Shown here one piece after another: positions 1 to 10,200 of a stretch of 64,000 bases of DNA. How positions within the stretch are numbered: position 1 is the first letter of the stretch; every line of letters begins with the position of its first letter. The notes under the pieces are model-generated. The model saw nothing but the letters and a program-made list of their open reading frames with translations. It made no database searches and was not told the DNA's origin. Source of the DNA: Piscicola geometra. Lineage: Eukaryota; Annelida; Clitellata; Hirudinida; Piscicolidae. The translations under genes and the position numbers were made by a program. Where the stretch lies: contig OX030956.1 of the NCBI GenBank assembly GCA_943735955.1, positions 12,146,894 through 12,210,893 on the forward strand, in the 5' to 3' direction.

Positions 1-310
1 CTGTTTGAAATAATCCACACTGGAGTTGTTGTGTGCGCTAGGGTGGAGGTTTTTGTTGTGTGTTGTAGCGATGCTCCTCAAAAGACTACGCAGACGTTTT
101 TTGTTTTTTCATCCATAAAAGCGCTCGTATGTAGTTAGAATCTGAGTAAGGATAGTGTTTATGACGTCACTGATGATGATGATGAAGAAGAAGAAGAAGA
201 TGATAATGATGATGATGATGATGATGATGATGAAGAAGAAGAAAAAAGAAGAAGAAGATGATGATGATAGTGGTGGTGGTGATGATGATTACGAGTTATG
301 AATCATCCAC
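1..310. repeat. Simple repeat tract, no gene seen
   Basis: The window opens in non-coding sequence. About 170-300 is a purine-rich GAT/GAA trinucleotide tract that gives acidic or poly-Met translations without meaning. No gene is supported here. Confidence 0.7.
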
Positions 311-441
311 TTAATTTAATTCCTTTCGATAATCAGCCGCTTGAATTAGCAAGTGAAGAGGTCGTGAAATTAACTTGACAGAATGAGTGAGTGTGATAAG
401 TAGATTTATTTTTTTGATGCAAACAACTAAAAGTGAACCCA

Positions 442-928
442 CATTGAACTCGTCCGTAGAGGTGGCATTGTTGTCACTTGTATCGTCATCAGCACCACCT
501 TCATCATTTACTCTGTCATACTCTCCATCTCCACCATCGTGCTTGGCTTCCTCTTCGCCTTTACGGCCACCACCAAGTGGCAACTCCAGCAAGTCAAAGC
601 CGAAGAAAGCCAGTTGATCGCGAACCTCATCACCACTAGCATCATCACTCCAACCATCATCATCATCATCACCTTCCTGTCCCTCATGATTGTGATCTTC
701 AGGGCCACTACAGGCTACATACAACTGATGCAGGATCTTACCAGTGAAGAGTGTCACGTGACTGGAGACTTGAGTGAAGGAGGCAGCGTGGTGGACGTGG
801 ATGGAGGCGAGAGAGTGGCTGAAGGCATGCAGGGTGTGCATGCTGGAGTCGTTGATGGAGAGCCAGAAGGCCTGTAAAGCCTTTGATCTGCATGCGTGAT
901 GGGAGGAAGTGAGAGCAGCAGAAGCCAA
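442..928. other. Exon-like sequence, strand unresolved
   Basis: Two conflicting readings exist. On the plus strand, about 445-740 reads through with many C-ending codons and would encode two hydrophobic segments around a short charged loop. On the minus strand, about 890 to 757 reads through between a plausible acceptor (GCATGCAG) and a strong donor (ACTG/GTAAGA), also C-rich in third positions, giving a roughly 45-residue serine- and histidine-rich exon. An ATC/GAT microsatellite at 650-670 inflates both readings. I recognise neither product and cannot choose a strand. Confidence 0.25.
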
Positions 929-1266
929 ATTATAGTGAAAGGAAGTGAATGAATGGTGGTATGTTACAGTCCAAACGCGTATCCAGGCATTTCGCGTAAT
1001 TCCTTAAAATCATTCAAATCGTGTATCGCATGACTGACGCGTATCGAATGAAAAAAGCTTAATAAGATGTCTAAAAATTGAGTATATTCATTTCAATCAA
1101 ATTTTAAAATAATTTAAATTTTTTAGGTATTTTCTAAACCTCTTTTCATTCGATCCGCGTGAATCATGCGTTACACGATTTGACTGATTTTTAGGCACTA
1201 CACAAAATGCCTGGTTACGCGCTTGGACTGAACATACTGATACATACTGATTCCAAAATTTGCATG

Positions 1267-1427
1267 CACCCACCTAAGACCAGCCAGAACCGCTGTTGCA
1301 GAGTGCAGTGAGCAAAGCTGGATGGAAACCATGATGAGTCTCAGCATCATCATCAACACCACCTTTCTCTGTTCAAAACTACACTGGCATGTGATGGCAT
1401 CCACAGTCCACTGTTTCACCTTTGGTG
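1267..1427 (-). other. Possible minus-strand exon, unidentified
   Basis: An open stretch runs from an acceptor-like CACACCAG to a donor-like TTAG/GTGGGT. It would encode about 53 residues in one frame. It could belong to the same unidentified minus-strand gene as the fragments near 757-890, 1690-1822 and 2495-2564, but the splice phases could not be made consistent, so this is only a candidate. Confidence 0.2.
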
Positions 1428-1689
1428 TGCGTTTGGTAGAGGTTGCACTGGTGTGCTGTGTTAGTGTGTGCAATAACAAAATGGTTAATGGACTCGATGT
1501 TCCAAATAATAATTCATTCATTTTAAATTACAGCGCTATTACAAAGTGTTAAGATCTGCAAAAAGACGAGTGACACACTATGCCAAGTGGAACTGACAGC
1601 TTTGTAAGAGTCCAAGAGAGCATCTATCGCACTCATGTCTTCCGAGACTGTGCCTGGAAACGATCCTCTTTTCTTGACCACTTCCAGGG

Positions 1690-1822
1690 TTAACGTAGGT
1701 AGGTGAGAGGTGATGGAACGAGGGAGAGAAGGCGCAGGTGGTTCTCGAGCAGCACCAATGCAATCTCCTCGGGCTGGTGCATCAGCTTGTTTAGGCGTGA
1801 AACCATTTGTTGAATGTCGTTT
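1690..1822 (-). other. Possible minus-strand exon, unidentified
   Basis: A textbook acceptor, a ten-T run followed by CAG, precedes an open frame rich in Leu and Glu that reads like a helical protein segment (LNKLMHQPEEIALVLLE) and stops after about 43 codons. The upstream partner may be the ATG-led segment at 2495-2564 (begins MDVPNLDQLLEWLDD), but its GTAAT donor gives an incompatible phase. Product not recognised. Confidence 0.25.
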
Positions 1823-2494
1823 CTGAAAAAAAAATCATTGTCGTTTTCTTTTATTTTGATGTTAGTTACGTTGTTGTTGCTTTTCTCATTGCAGGGTTTG
1901 TGGTTGCTGACAATACCTTTTCTCTCATTTAAAAAGGTGATTTTATCATGTGATGTGTTGGAGGTTTGAAAATTGTTGCTGTCGTTATGGTTTGTGATTT
2001 GGCTGTTCCTACTTTTAATGTAAATTTTAATGGTTGAAGTGTTATTTTTGTATGTTTTTTGATTATGCAAACAATTATAATTTGTATCTACAATGCCAAC
2101 TTGGGATTCGTTGCTGCTATTATTGTTGCTGTTGTTGCAAATGTTTTTACCAGTATTTATATTTTTGCTCTTGTTGCTGTTTTTGCATAGATGTTGCATT
2201 TGATTAAGTTTCTTCTCTGTATTGTGTTGACTAGGAACGTCTGTTTGGATTAAACGTATAAATTAAATTACTATAAATCAACAAAGCTCAGAGACTTGAC
2301 AAGGTTATTCATAACATCAATAATCTTCAGCTCAAAAATGCTGCAATGCATTGCTGCATTACCTAAGCCTTCTTATGTCATTGTACGCAACAGAAGGGTG
2401 TGTAATTTATGTATGCTTATTATTTATTTAAATAAATAATATTTTTAAAAATTTATATTCTAATAAGTAGATTTAGAAATATGGATTATATTAC

Positions 2495-2564
2495 TTAAGG
2501 GAGATCGGTTTTTAATGACGTCATCAAGCCATTCCAACAGCTGGTCCAGATTCGGAACATCCAT
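2495..2564 (-). other. Possible first exon, unidentified
   Basis: An ATG in good context (CAAATGG) opens a short acidic segment of 23 codons ending at a GTAATA donor. It reads like the start of a protein, but no continuation in the right phase was found. Confidence 0.25.
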
Positions 2565-2867
2565 TTGACATGAGTGTTTACAAGTGCAATAAGAAGGGAA
2601 TATATGAGTAACCCAAAGGCGCAAATGAAAATATGCAGCCTAAAGTGGCCTCGAAGCTCGTTCGAGTTAGACCCACTATAATAATTCTCTTCATTATTAT
2701 TCTTATTATTATTCCCAGAGATGGTGAAGGCTCTCATGTAATCTTCGGAACCTATTCCAAACCGTCTGATCCACAGAAAGAGTACCAGCTGGTTGCTTGG
2801 TGGTGTGTAGTTGCTTGGTGGTTTTTATCGTTCCTCTTTTCCTCTATTTCACAAACTACCGCGGAAT

Positions 2868-2970
2868 CGGTGTCCGGACAATTTGTCGCAGGACAATTTG
2901 TCGTATAGACAATTTTTCGTGGACAATTTGTCGCACGGACAATTTGTCGCACGGACAATTTGTCGCCAAA
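2868..2970 (+). repeat. GGACAATTTGTCG tandem repeat
   Basis: Six degenerate copies of a 13-16 bp unit built on GGACAATTTGTCGCA. The core GACAATTTGTC is palindromic, so each unit can fold on itself. It resembles in style the GGATAAAAAGTCC repeat at 12880-13040, but the sequence is unrelated. Confidence 0.85.
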
Positions 2971-3300
2971 ACCTGAAATGAACTGATATCAGTCAGTCGG
3001 GAGAGAGCTCCATCACGTGTCGAGTGGGAGTTTATTTCAGTTTTTCACGTCTCGACATACGTGTTTTCTTGTTCGACCAACAACACCCTAACTTATTTTA
3101 TTCAGCTTCCAAAATACGAAATGGGATTTTCGGAAATTAGCCTATACTCCTACAACCAAAATCTTCGGGTTTTTGATGAGTGGATATCCATAGATCGAAA
3201 TAAAAACAGCTCGAGCATTTATTAAGTAATCGCAATAAACGCAATGGAATTTAATATTTAACTAGAAGAAAATGTTTCGGTAAGTAGTCCTATAATAAAA
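2971..3300. other. Stretch with no recognised feature
   Basis: No open frame with splice sites, no repeat match and no RNA-like structure was seen here. Confidence 0.5.
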
Positions 3301-4085
3301 CTAATTAACCAAATTGATGTTGTGGCTGCATCCTCTCAAGTGATCGAGTGTTGATCGATTCTCGTAATCGAGCACAACAGTGCGCAGTCGAATATTGAGA
3401 TTTCGATACTTCTTCTTTTTGAGAGGAGGATCTTCGTCAGCAAGAAGACGCTCGATGATCATTTGGTTGCTGCTCTGTTCCAAGTTTGACTGCTAACCTC
3501 GGCAGAGTTGGATGCGCAATTTGAACTGACCGTGCAAATGGACTGTGCCATCCTTCCACTGTGTTGTTTGTACGAGGAGTGTTGTCACAAACAGCTTGGT
3601 AGCAATCCCAGATGTCCAAGGCAAAAAGAGGCTTCGTTCTTCGACCTCGTCGTTGATTTCCAAGGAACGTATCTTCAAAGTAGTTGAGAAGTTGATCAAC
3701 TTCAGGAAACGTTGCGAGTCCCACTAGTTCTCCATAGACATGGATCTTATGCTCGTTGGGAACGTAGGCTAGAGCAACTAGCATCCGGATGTGCATGGCA
3801 TAGTCAGGTTCAGTGTTGTATCGGCCTGCATATCCGTACTCTTGAACCTTACGCCAAAGGCACTGTCCAAAGTGGAAATGGCAGCCATGAATTTGTGCTT
3901 CGAAGATCCTGGTGAAAGCATTCATGGAAGCCTGTTCAAAATCGGTGATGATGGTCTCTGGTTGCAATCTTGGTGCTATTTCGACTAACTTTGTTAGTAG
4001 TGCCGTGTAGGTTGCTTCGGATTTGTTTTTTAAAAGTGCAAATACACATGGAACATTTATTCCACCACGGGTTCCATGAATGGTG
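3301..4085 (-). pseudogene. MULE-domain transposase remnant
   Basis: The minus strand encodes the MULE transposase domain found in many animal proteins with FLYWCH-type N-termini. Visible landmarks are the opening strand (ILYTIHG then VPCVFALLKNKSEATYT), the catalytic-region IITDFEQA, the GCHFHFGQCLWRK helix and the LALAYVP segment. A single-base shift near 3482 moves the C-terminal part (LEQSSNQMIIERLL onward) into another frame. The N-terminus is lost where the reading runs into the 30-bp minisatellite at 4088. Role if intact: cut-and-paste transposition in the nucleus. It is a decayed copy, distinct from the NOF-type transposase on the opposite strand. Confidence 0.8.
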
Positions 4086-4087
4086 TA

Positions 4088-4815
4088 TAATATAACACCA
4101 CCCACCATAACACCACCCACCATAACACCACGTACCATACCAACACCCACCATAACACCACGCACCATACTAACACCCACCATACCAAAACCCACCATAA
4201 CACCACCCATCATACCAACACCCACCATAACATCACGTACCATACCAACACCCACCATAACACCACGTACCATACCAACACCCACCATAACACCACCCAC
4301 CATACCAACACCCACCATAACACCACGCACCATACCAACACCCACCATAACATCACGTACCATACCAATACCCACCATAACACCACGTACCATACCAACC
4401 CCCACCATAACACCATTCACCATACTAACACTCACCATAACATCACGTACCATACCAACACCCACCATAACATCACGTACCATACCAACACCCACCATAA
4501 CACCACGTACCATACCAACACCCACCATAACACCACGTACCATACTAACACCCACCATAACACTACCCACCATAACATCACGTACCATACCAACACCCAC
4601 CATAACACCACGTACCATACCAACACCCACCATAACACCACGTACCATACTAACACCCACCATAACACTACCCACCATAACACCACGTACCATACTAACA
4701 CCCACTATAACACTACCCACCATAACACCAGGTACCATACCAATACCCACCATACCATCACCCACCTTAACACCACCCACCATACCAACACCCACCATAA
4801 CACTACCCACCAACA
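4088..4815 (+). repeat. 30-bp minisatellite (CCATAACACCACGTACCATA-like)
   Basis: About 24 imperfect copies of a 30-bp unit made of CCATAACACCACGTA plus CCATACCAACACCCA. The period is a multiple of three, so several frames on both strands stay open and produce spurious Thr-Pro-rich plus-strand and Met-Val-Gly-rich minus-strand proteins. It separates the MULE remnant (minus) from the NOF-type transposase (plus). Confidence 0.95.
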
Positions 4816-5394
4816 CAGAAACTAAACAAAGATCGTATCGTTTTTTCAATGATTGCAAAATCGTACTAAATACTTGGTCAGTAGCATCAGATTGGTTGCA
4901 AGGGGAGCCAATCAAAGAAGCTGCCATTAAATTGGTTGCTGATAAGTTACTGCCATGTGTATTGGTATGTCATAATTGCAAAAGAAATAAAAACACAATA
5001 GTGGCATATTTATACTGCAAGTTTCAAAAATGTCGTTCGTACAAAATCAAAATTACAGATGTAGGACCTCATTGCATTGTCAACATTTATGTTGCAAGTA
5101 ATGAGATTCATCATGACGGAAAAATTTGCAAGCAATTGAGAGGAGAAGAAAGACAAAATATGAAAGATGCTCTGAAACATAATCAAGCAGGAGTGGTCAG
5201 GGATACTGAGTTGTGCAAGGCCGATGACGATCTCATTCGACAGGGGAACATGCAGACAGTTCGGTCCCTGGATGTGTTCAGAAAAGTTCGCTCTGAAGCT
5301 CTTGCTGCCAACGATAGAGACCGTGATGACGTATTGGACATTATCACCAAATTCAACGAACAAACTGATAAGTTCATCCAATACGTATCCTTAC

Positions 5395-7002
5395 TAGAGG
5401 TCGGACCGGGTACCCGATCTGACCGGGTACCCGCGGGTACCCGCGGGACTCCCGCGGGAACGGGAATGAAAATTAATTTCGGGACGGGAAAAGTCGGGAA
5501 CCGGGAATAGGTTTTCGGGACGGGAACGGGAACGGGAATCAACTTTCAAATCGGGAACGGGAAAAGACGGGAACGGGAATCAACTTTTAAATCGGGAACG
5601 GGAAAAACGGGAATGACAGTTATTGGGATTGGATTTTTTAACAATGATTTTTCAGCAAACTTCTAAGTATGAAAATCTTTATTTCATCGATACTCCGTAC
5701 TTAAAATAAGTATTAAATGCAATAGAAATGTGTAACGAAGCCACCATTGCCAATGTCGAAATCTCCAACACTACATTTGAAGTTGTTATGGTGAGTCCAA
5801 AGATTAGGGAGATTAGAACAAATGGGTGATGATGAAAACTTTTCAGATGAAATCAAAATGGTCAGTTATATTATTTTAATTTTATAAATTAATACTTTGA
5901 ATTTGAATGATTAATTTCCAAATGATTGTTCAGTTGATCATTTCGACAAAAGAAAAGATGCCATTGATCTCATTCATATGACAGCATGTCTGTTGCATCC
6001 ACAGTATGAAAGAATAATAGAAAAAAAGTTTGGGATAGAAAAGAAATAAATACCAAGACTTTCATTAGAGAAAATTTAAATCTATTTTGTACAGCCAGAC
6101 CAAGCTGCAGTGCCGTTGAGAAAAAAAACAAATGATGGTTATTTAGACCTATTATGTTTGTTTTTATAACGAAAAAATTATAATAAAATTATAATACTAA
6201 CAAATTATACGAATGATTTTATATTTGCAGTTGTGGAGAATAAGAATGTTGTCAAAAAACATATTTCTATCATTATTGAAGAATTAATAATAATGAACGA
6301 AGAAAAAAATTCAGAAGAGGATGAATTGTACAAATATTCACAATTACGTCCCAAAAAAATCGAAGATTATAAAGATGTTTTATTTTATTGGAGTAAAATG
6401 AGCAATTTTAAAATACAACAAGAAGTAGCCAAAATTTTGTTTAGTATATCTGCAAGTTATATTCCCTGTGAACGGAATTTTTTAATATGTGGTCGTTTAA
6501 CTTCAGACCCAAAATCCTCTCATTTGAAAGCTGAAACTCTTAACGGTTTAACCCGTGTGAAAAGCAATAAAGACTTGATTGAATTACTCAAAAACAATGA
6601 CTAACTTCAATACTTTCATTTCAATAAATATTTGAAATTTAAATCGTGTTTTTTTTATTTTATTAAAAGAAATATTCTCTGACTTTCAAATAATAAATTG
6701 TAAGAAATGTTAGAACTAGCAAGTTTGGGACCAGTGAAAACGGCAGCGAAAATGAATAAAAAAACAAAAAAGTTTCGGGAACGGGTCGGGACCGTGAATC
6801 GAGTTGCGGGAACGGGACGGGACGGGAATCAAAATTCTGATGTCCCATCGGGAACGGGACGGGACGGGAAAACAAATTTCGGGAACGGGACGGGACGGGA
6901 ATCAAAATTCTGATGTCCCATCGGGAACGGGACGGGACGGGAAAACAAATTTCGGGAACGGGACGGGACCGGGAATGAAAAATCGTCCATGTCCGACCTC
7001 TA
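5395..7002 (+). mobile_element. hAT transposon inserted in the NOF transposase gene
   Basis: Both ends carry the inverted terminal repeat TAGAGGTCGGAC and the insertion is flanked by a perfect 8-bp duplication ATCCTTAC (5387-5394 and 7003-7010), the hallmark length for hAT elements. Inside each end are many short subterminal repeats of the type CGGGAACGGGACGGGAATC (5400-5610 and 6775-6975), as expected for transposase binding sites. At 1,608 bp with only a C-terminal transposase fragment, it is non-autonomous. Confidence 0.93.
6233..6604 (+). pseudogene. hAT transposase C-terminal fragment
   Basis: The last about 120 residues of a hAT transposase: the dimerisation region with SASYIPCERNFLICGRL, where the Glu of CERNF is in the place of the family's third catalytic residue, followed by the conserved helix and a stop. 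The N-terminal and middle parts are missing; 5700-6230 holds only short decayed pieces. It lies within the element at 5395-7002 and cannot be functional alone. Confidence 0.8.
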
Positions 7003-8908
7003 ATCCTTACCATTCACATTTTTATGTTTCAGTGACATTCAAATTGATGCGGCCATACGTTTAAAATCTTCTGTATTGTATTTTGACGCCACAAGGTCCA
7101 TCGTGAGAAAAGTTAACAGCAAATGTAATAGAGTGTTTTATTACACAGCTGTTGTTGAAGCTAATGGTAAATATGTGCCCATGATAGATTTTAGGACTTG
7201 CCAACATGATACTGCTAACATAGCCAGCCAAGTTATTAAGTTTAAAGGTTATGTTAGTAGCAAACATAAAGCTTGGCCGTTGTTTTCTAACGTAGTCACT
7301 GATTTTTCCATATTTTGTTTATGTAAAATTATGAATTGTCCCACTTTTAAAGATTTAGATTTTTACATTCATTCATATATGGAAATTTTATATTCATCTT
7401 ATGTGACTGAATGTGTTTCCAAATCTTTAAACCTATTTGCTGATGGCGATGATGTCGTACATAACGATACCGTTCAGACTGCGGAATTGGTAGAACACGA
7501 GAAGGATCGGGAAACGAATTGCGTTTTCCGAAACAGCCCCTCCTACATCCGTTATAAGTCTAGAACTGATGCTGTACGACAGACTCGTCATCAGCCAACT
7601 GATTTACCTAACATATATTATAATGAGAAATAAGCAGATTTAGTCTTGCGGAAGTATGTTGCTTATCTACCACTGTGGACGGTGTACACGAACCCCGGTT
7701 GCAAACGGTTGAGCAACAGTCCAGTGGAGAACGCGTTCAGATATGTGAAGCACAACATGCTAGATGGGAAAACCAACCTGAAAGCAGGTCGATTTCTGGA
7801 CAGTTTACAGTTATTGGTCATTGCAGCGACGAAAGAGGTTCTGTTGGAGATTCCACCTACCAGACGGAAGCGCAGAATGCCAGTCGATGATCTGACCGCC
7901 GTCAGTAGTTGGGACAAACGGAATCCAAAGAACCACTCATATTTCAACAGTCTGGTCGCTGTGAGGATCCCTCAGATTGTCCGGGAACCCCCTTCCCCAT
8001 CGACCGCAAGACCAAAATCTACCGAACTTGACATTTTACCAAATTGTACTATTCTTAATAAAAATGATTACCAGTTTATTGAAAAACGTAAAATATGGTC
8101 GTTGCTAAAAAATGTACATTTATGTTGTATATTGATGATTTTTGTCATTGCTTCCTCAAAAGTGGTTGACCCATTTAGCGGTTGATTATATACTGCAGAC
8201 CACTTTAAAGGAAGTAATGTACATTCCTTGCGAATTAGCTACAATTGTATTTTTCACAAATTTCTCAACTAAATGTCCAATATTTCAATACAATCTTTTT
8301 TTTAAAGAAATTACTTTATTCCCTATATTAGAAAATAATCATTTTTCGCTTCTAATCGCTAATTCCACAAAGAAGACTGTCCAGCTGTTTAATCCAATGG
8401 GTCCATCTAAGTTAGAGCAGACGCTGATGAAAAGAAAGTTCCAAAGGTTCTACATGAAGTGGTGCGCTGTTCGAAGTAGAACTCCTTCAGAATGGACTTT
8501 CGTTGATGGACCATTGGGAATGAAACAAAAAGACAGCTGGAATTGTGGAGTGTTCGTCATCAACATGGCGAAGGTTATTAACTAACACTTTTAACTAGTT
8601 ATATATATATAATGCGGATTTATATTATAAACCATTTTATAATTCACCAGTTGATCGATGAGGGGAAACCTACCGACGGTATTTTTGATCCTGATCAACA
8701 GCGAGAAATCTACCGTAGGCTGGTACTTGAAGAATCAGATAAGATGGATGATATGTGTGTTTATTGCGATTCTGAGGATGATGGTAGTTTGTATGTTTAG
8801 TGTAACACATGTTTAAGATGGGTCCATAGGTCATGTACAGGATTGAATCCAGTCGACTGGGAACCCATCCAATTCATGTGTGAACTGTGTAGATTGTTTT
8901 TTTGTTGA

Positions 8909-9270
8909 GTTATTTACTTAAGTTTGAATACATTCATGTACTAAATCTATTTTTCTAATGACTCTTAATTTTGCATAAACATATGTGTGTGTATATTGAG
9001 ATTTTGAGGATGATGGTAGTATTTATGTCCAGATGGGCTCATAGATCATGTACAGGATTGAAGACAGTCGATACGGTCCATTGATGATGTTATGCCAAAT
9101 GATGTTACAACGATCAAGTTATGCTGCGCACATTTTATGAAAATTGTTGCAAATGATGCTCGATCATATACAACTGATGGTAACGTTAGAAGATTTTACA
9201 TATTTTGCTTATGCTTGTTGTTTCTCTCCTCCATGCTGTTGTCTGGATGATAAGGCTTGTTGGAGAATCA
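8909..9270 (+). pseudogene. Degraded second NOF-type fragment
   Basis: About 8990-9075 is a diverged repeat of the PHD-finger region just upstream (shared words GAGGATGATGGTAGT and TCATGTACAGGATTGAA). About 9078-9240 reads as a segment with LCCAHFMKIVANDAR, resembling the Cys-His stretch found between core and C-terminal parts of NOF-like transposases, a segment not seen in the main copy. This looks like debris of a second related copy. Confidence 0.4.
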
Positions 9271-9271
9271 A

Positions 9272-9425
9272 CGAGGTTTAAATAAATATGGTTTGAATCA
9301 ATTTATTTAGGATTTCTTACTGCACAGAAGAATTTCACACTTCCGTTGCGTTTTCGCAACATTTTGTTCCATCGAAATTTTTTTTTCAATTTTGCTTGAG
9401 TTATTATTATAACCATATAATGTAA
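9272..9425 (+). repeat. Dispersed repeat shared with 48035-48175
   Basis: About 150 bp from AATAAATATGGTTTGAATCA to the ATTATAACCATATAAT end matches, with about 15 percent differences by eye, the stretch at 48035-48175 in the same orientation. It is a dispersed element; the class is unknown. Confidence 0.75.
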
Positions 9426-9429
9426 GTCT

Positions 9430-9512
9430 AAATTTATATAGTACGAGGGACAAAGGGGTGCTATGGAGTGACTGGGTGTACATAGCATACATAAATGCGG
9501 CGCGCTACATCA
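9430..9512 (-). mobile_element. Diverged Gypsy LTR fragment
   Basis: The stretch from TATATAGTACGAGGGACAAA to GCGCGCTACA is recognisably related to the end of the 132-bp LTR at 17709-17840 (TATATAGGGTGCGAGGGACA to GGCCGCTACA), with many substitutions. It is an older solo fragment of the same LTR family, lying directly beside the 60-codon exon-like ORF. Confidence 0.65.
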
Positions 9513-9517
9513 ATACG

Positions 9518-9712
9518 CTTGAATTTAAGAATGTTGGTTGTTTTGAATCTGTCAAGGAATGGCCGCAGCAGACCAAGATGGCCGCAGGTAATCAAGTGAG
9601 CTGCGACATAAAGGAAAAATCCTTCCATAGCAGCAGCAGTTCCAGTGTTGGCAAGGACTTCTCCTTCACCCTCTATCGCAGCCTCGGCACCAGTGGAAAG
9701 ACAGAAAATTGA
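9518..9712 (+). CDS. Exon-like ORF, unidentified, also found inverted in the 9.8-kb unit
   Basis: About 60 codons ending in a stop (NVGCFESVKEWPQQTKMA near the start, KDFSFTLYRSLG near the end). A diverged relative lies on the minus strand of every 9.8-kb unit (20635-20820 and copies), with the same stop and mostly conservative changes, so this is probably the terminal exon of a real gene convergent with MRPS5. The strong acceptor expected at its left edge is not obvious, since an LTR fragment abuts it. A serine run occupies the middle. Product not recognised. Confidence 0.4.
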   Translation, partial: LEFKNVGCFESVKEWPQQTKMAAGNQVSCDIKEKSFHSSSSSSVGKDFSFTLYRSLGTSGKTEN

Positions 9713-9719
9713 CAAGAAT

Positions 9720-10060
9720 GATGATTGTGTTTTGTGGTTTTGAGGATGATGTGGTGATGATTGTGCTGTGGTATGAGTGCTGGTACTGTGGTGATGATTG
9801 TGCTGTGGTATGAGTGTTGGTACTGTGGTGATGATTGAAATGTTTCATTAGTTTTATAGTTAAATGTAGTGCAGTGTAGTGCAGTTCAATCTATTGTAGT
9901 TTAGTGCAGTTTAACCTATTGTAGTGTAGTGCAGTGGCTCTTAAATATTTGGAAAACAAGGACCAGTAGGTATGGTGTTTATTGCAGTGTAGTGTGAAGT
10001 GTGGTATGTAGTAATACTAGGAATAGTAATACATTGTAGTATATAGTGCAGTGTTTTTGA
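9720..10060. repeat. GATGATTGTGCTGTGG repeats and decayed 15-bp minisatellite
   Basis: About 9720-9840 has two copies of a GTGGTGATGATTGTGCTGTG unit; its inverse lies at 20560-20640. About 9865-10060 is a decayed tract of GTAGTGCAGT words, the reverse complement of the 15-bp ACATAGAACTGCACT minisatellite in the 9.8-kb unit. Both show that this stretch and the unit are inverted relatives. Confidence 0.7.
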
Positions 10061-10200
10061 TGTGGAAGAGGTTATATATAAAAGAACGGTAGGTCTTATA
10101 TAAATGTAATTAAGTTAATGTGATTGAAGTCACAAAAAACATAATCTTCAGAATCATCAGTATCCTTATTCTTGTAATCAACATCACCGAGAGTATGCAC

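Larger units (their letters stand above)
4825..8908 (+). pseudogene. NOF-type Mutator transposase with Ulp1 protease and PHD finger, interrupted
   Basis: One damaged transposon gene. Order: a DNA-binding-like N-terminus with CHNCKRN (about 4960-5000); a helical region to 5394; a hAT insertion (5395-7002); the transposase core with LYFDATRS and VVTDFS (7070-7330); a C-terminal region with NSPVENAFRYVK (7720); a Ulp1/C48-like cysteine protease (about 8150-8580) showing NNHFSLLIA and the QKDSWNCGVF cysteine motif; and, after an intron (8574-8650, GT-AG), a C4HC3 PHD finger (CVYC, CNTC, HRSC, CELC; 8754-8905). Damage besides the insertion: a stop at 7631-7633, a frameshift near 8150-8165, and TAG at 8798 inside the PHD finger. 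The family is known from foldback NOF-like elements; the domain reading is from motifs only. Confidence 0.75.

Noticed and set aside
4080..4830. Thr-Pro-rich repeat domain at the start of the NOF-type transposase
   Set aside because: The 30-bp minisatellite is open in several frames on both strands; relatives of the transposase are not known to carry such a domain, so I start the gene after it.
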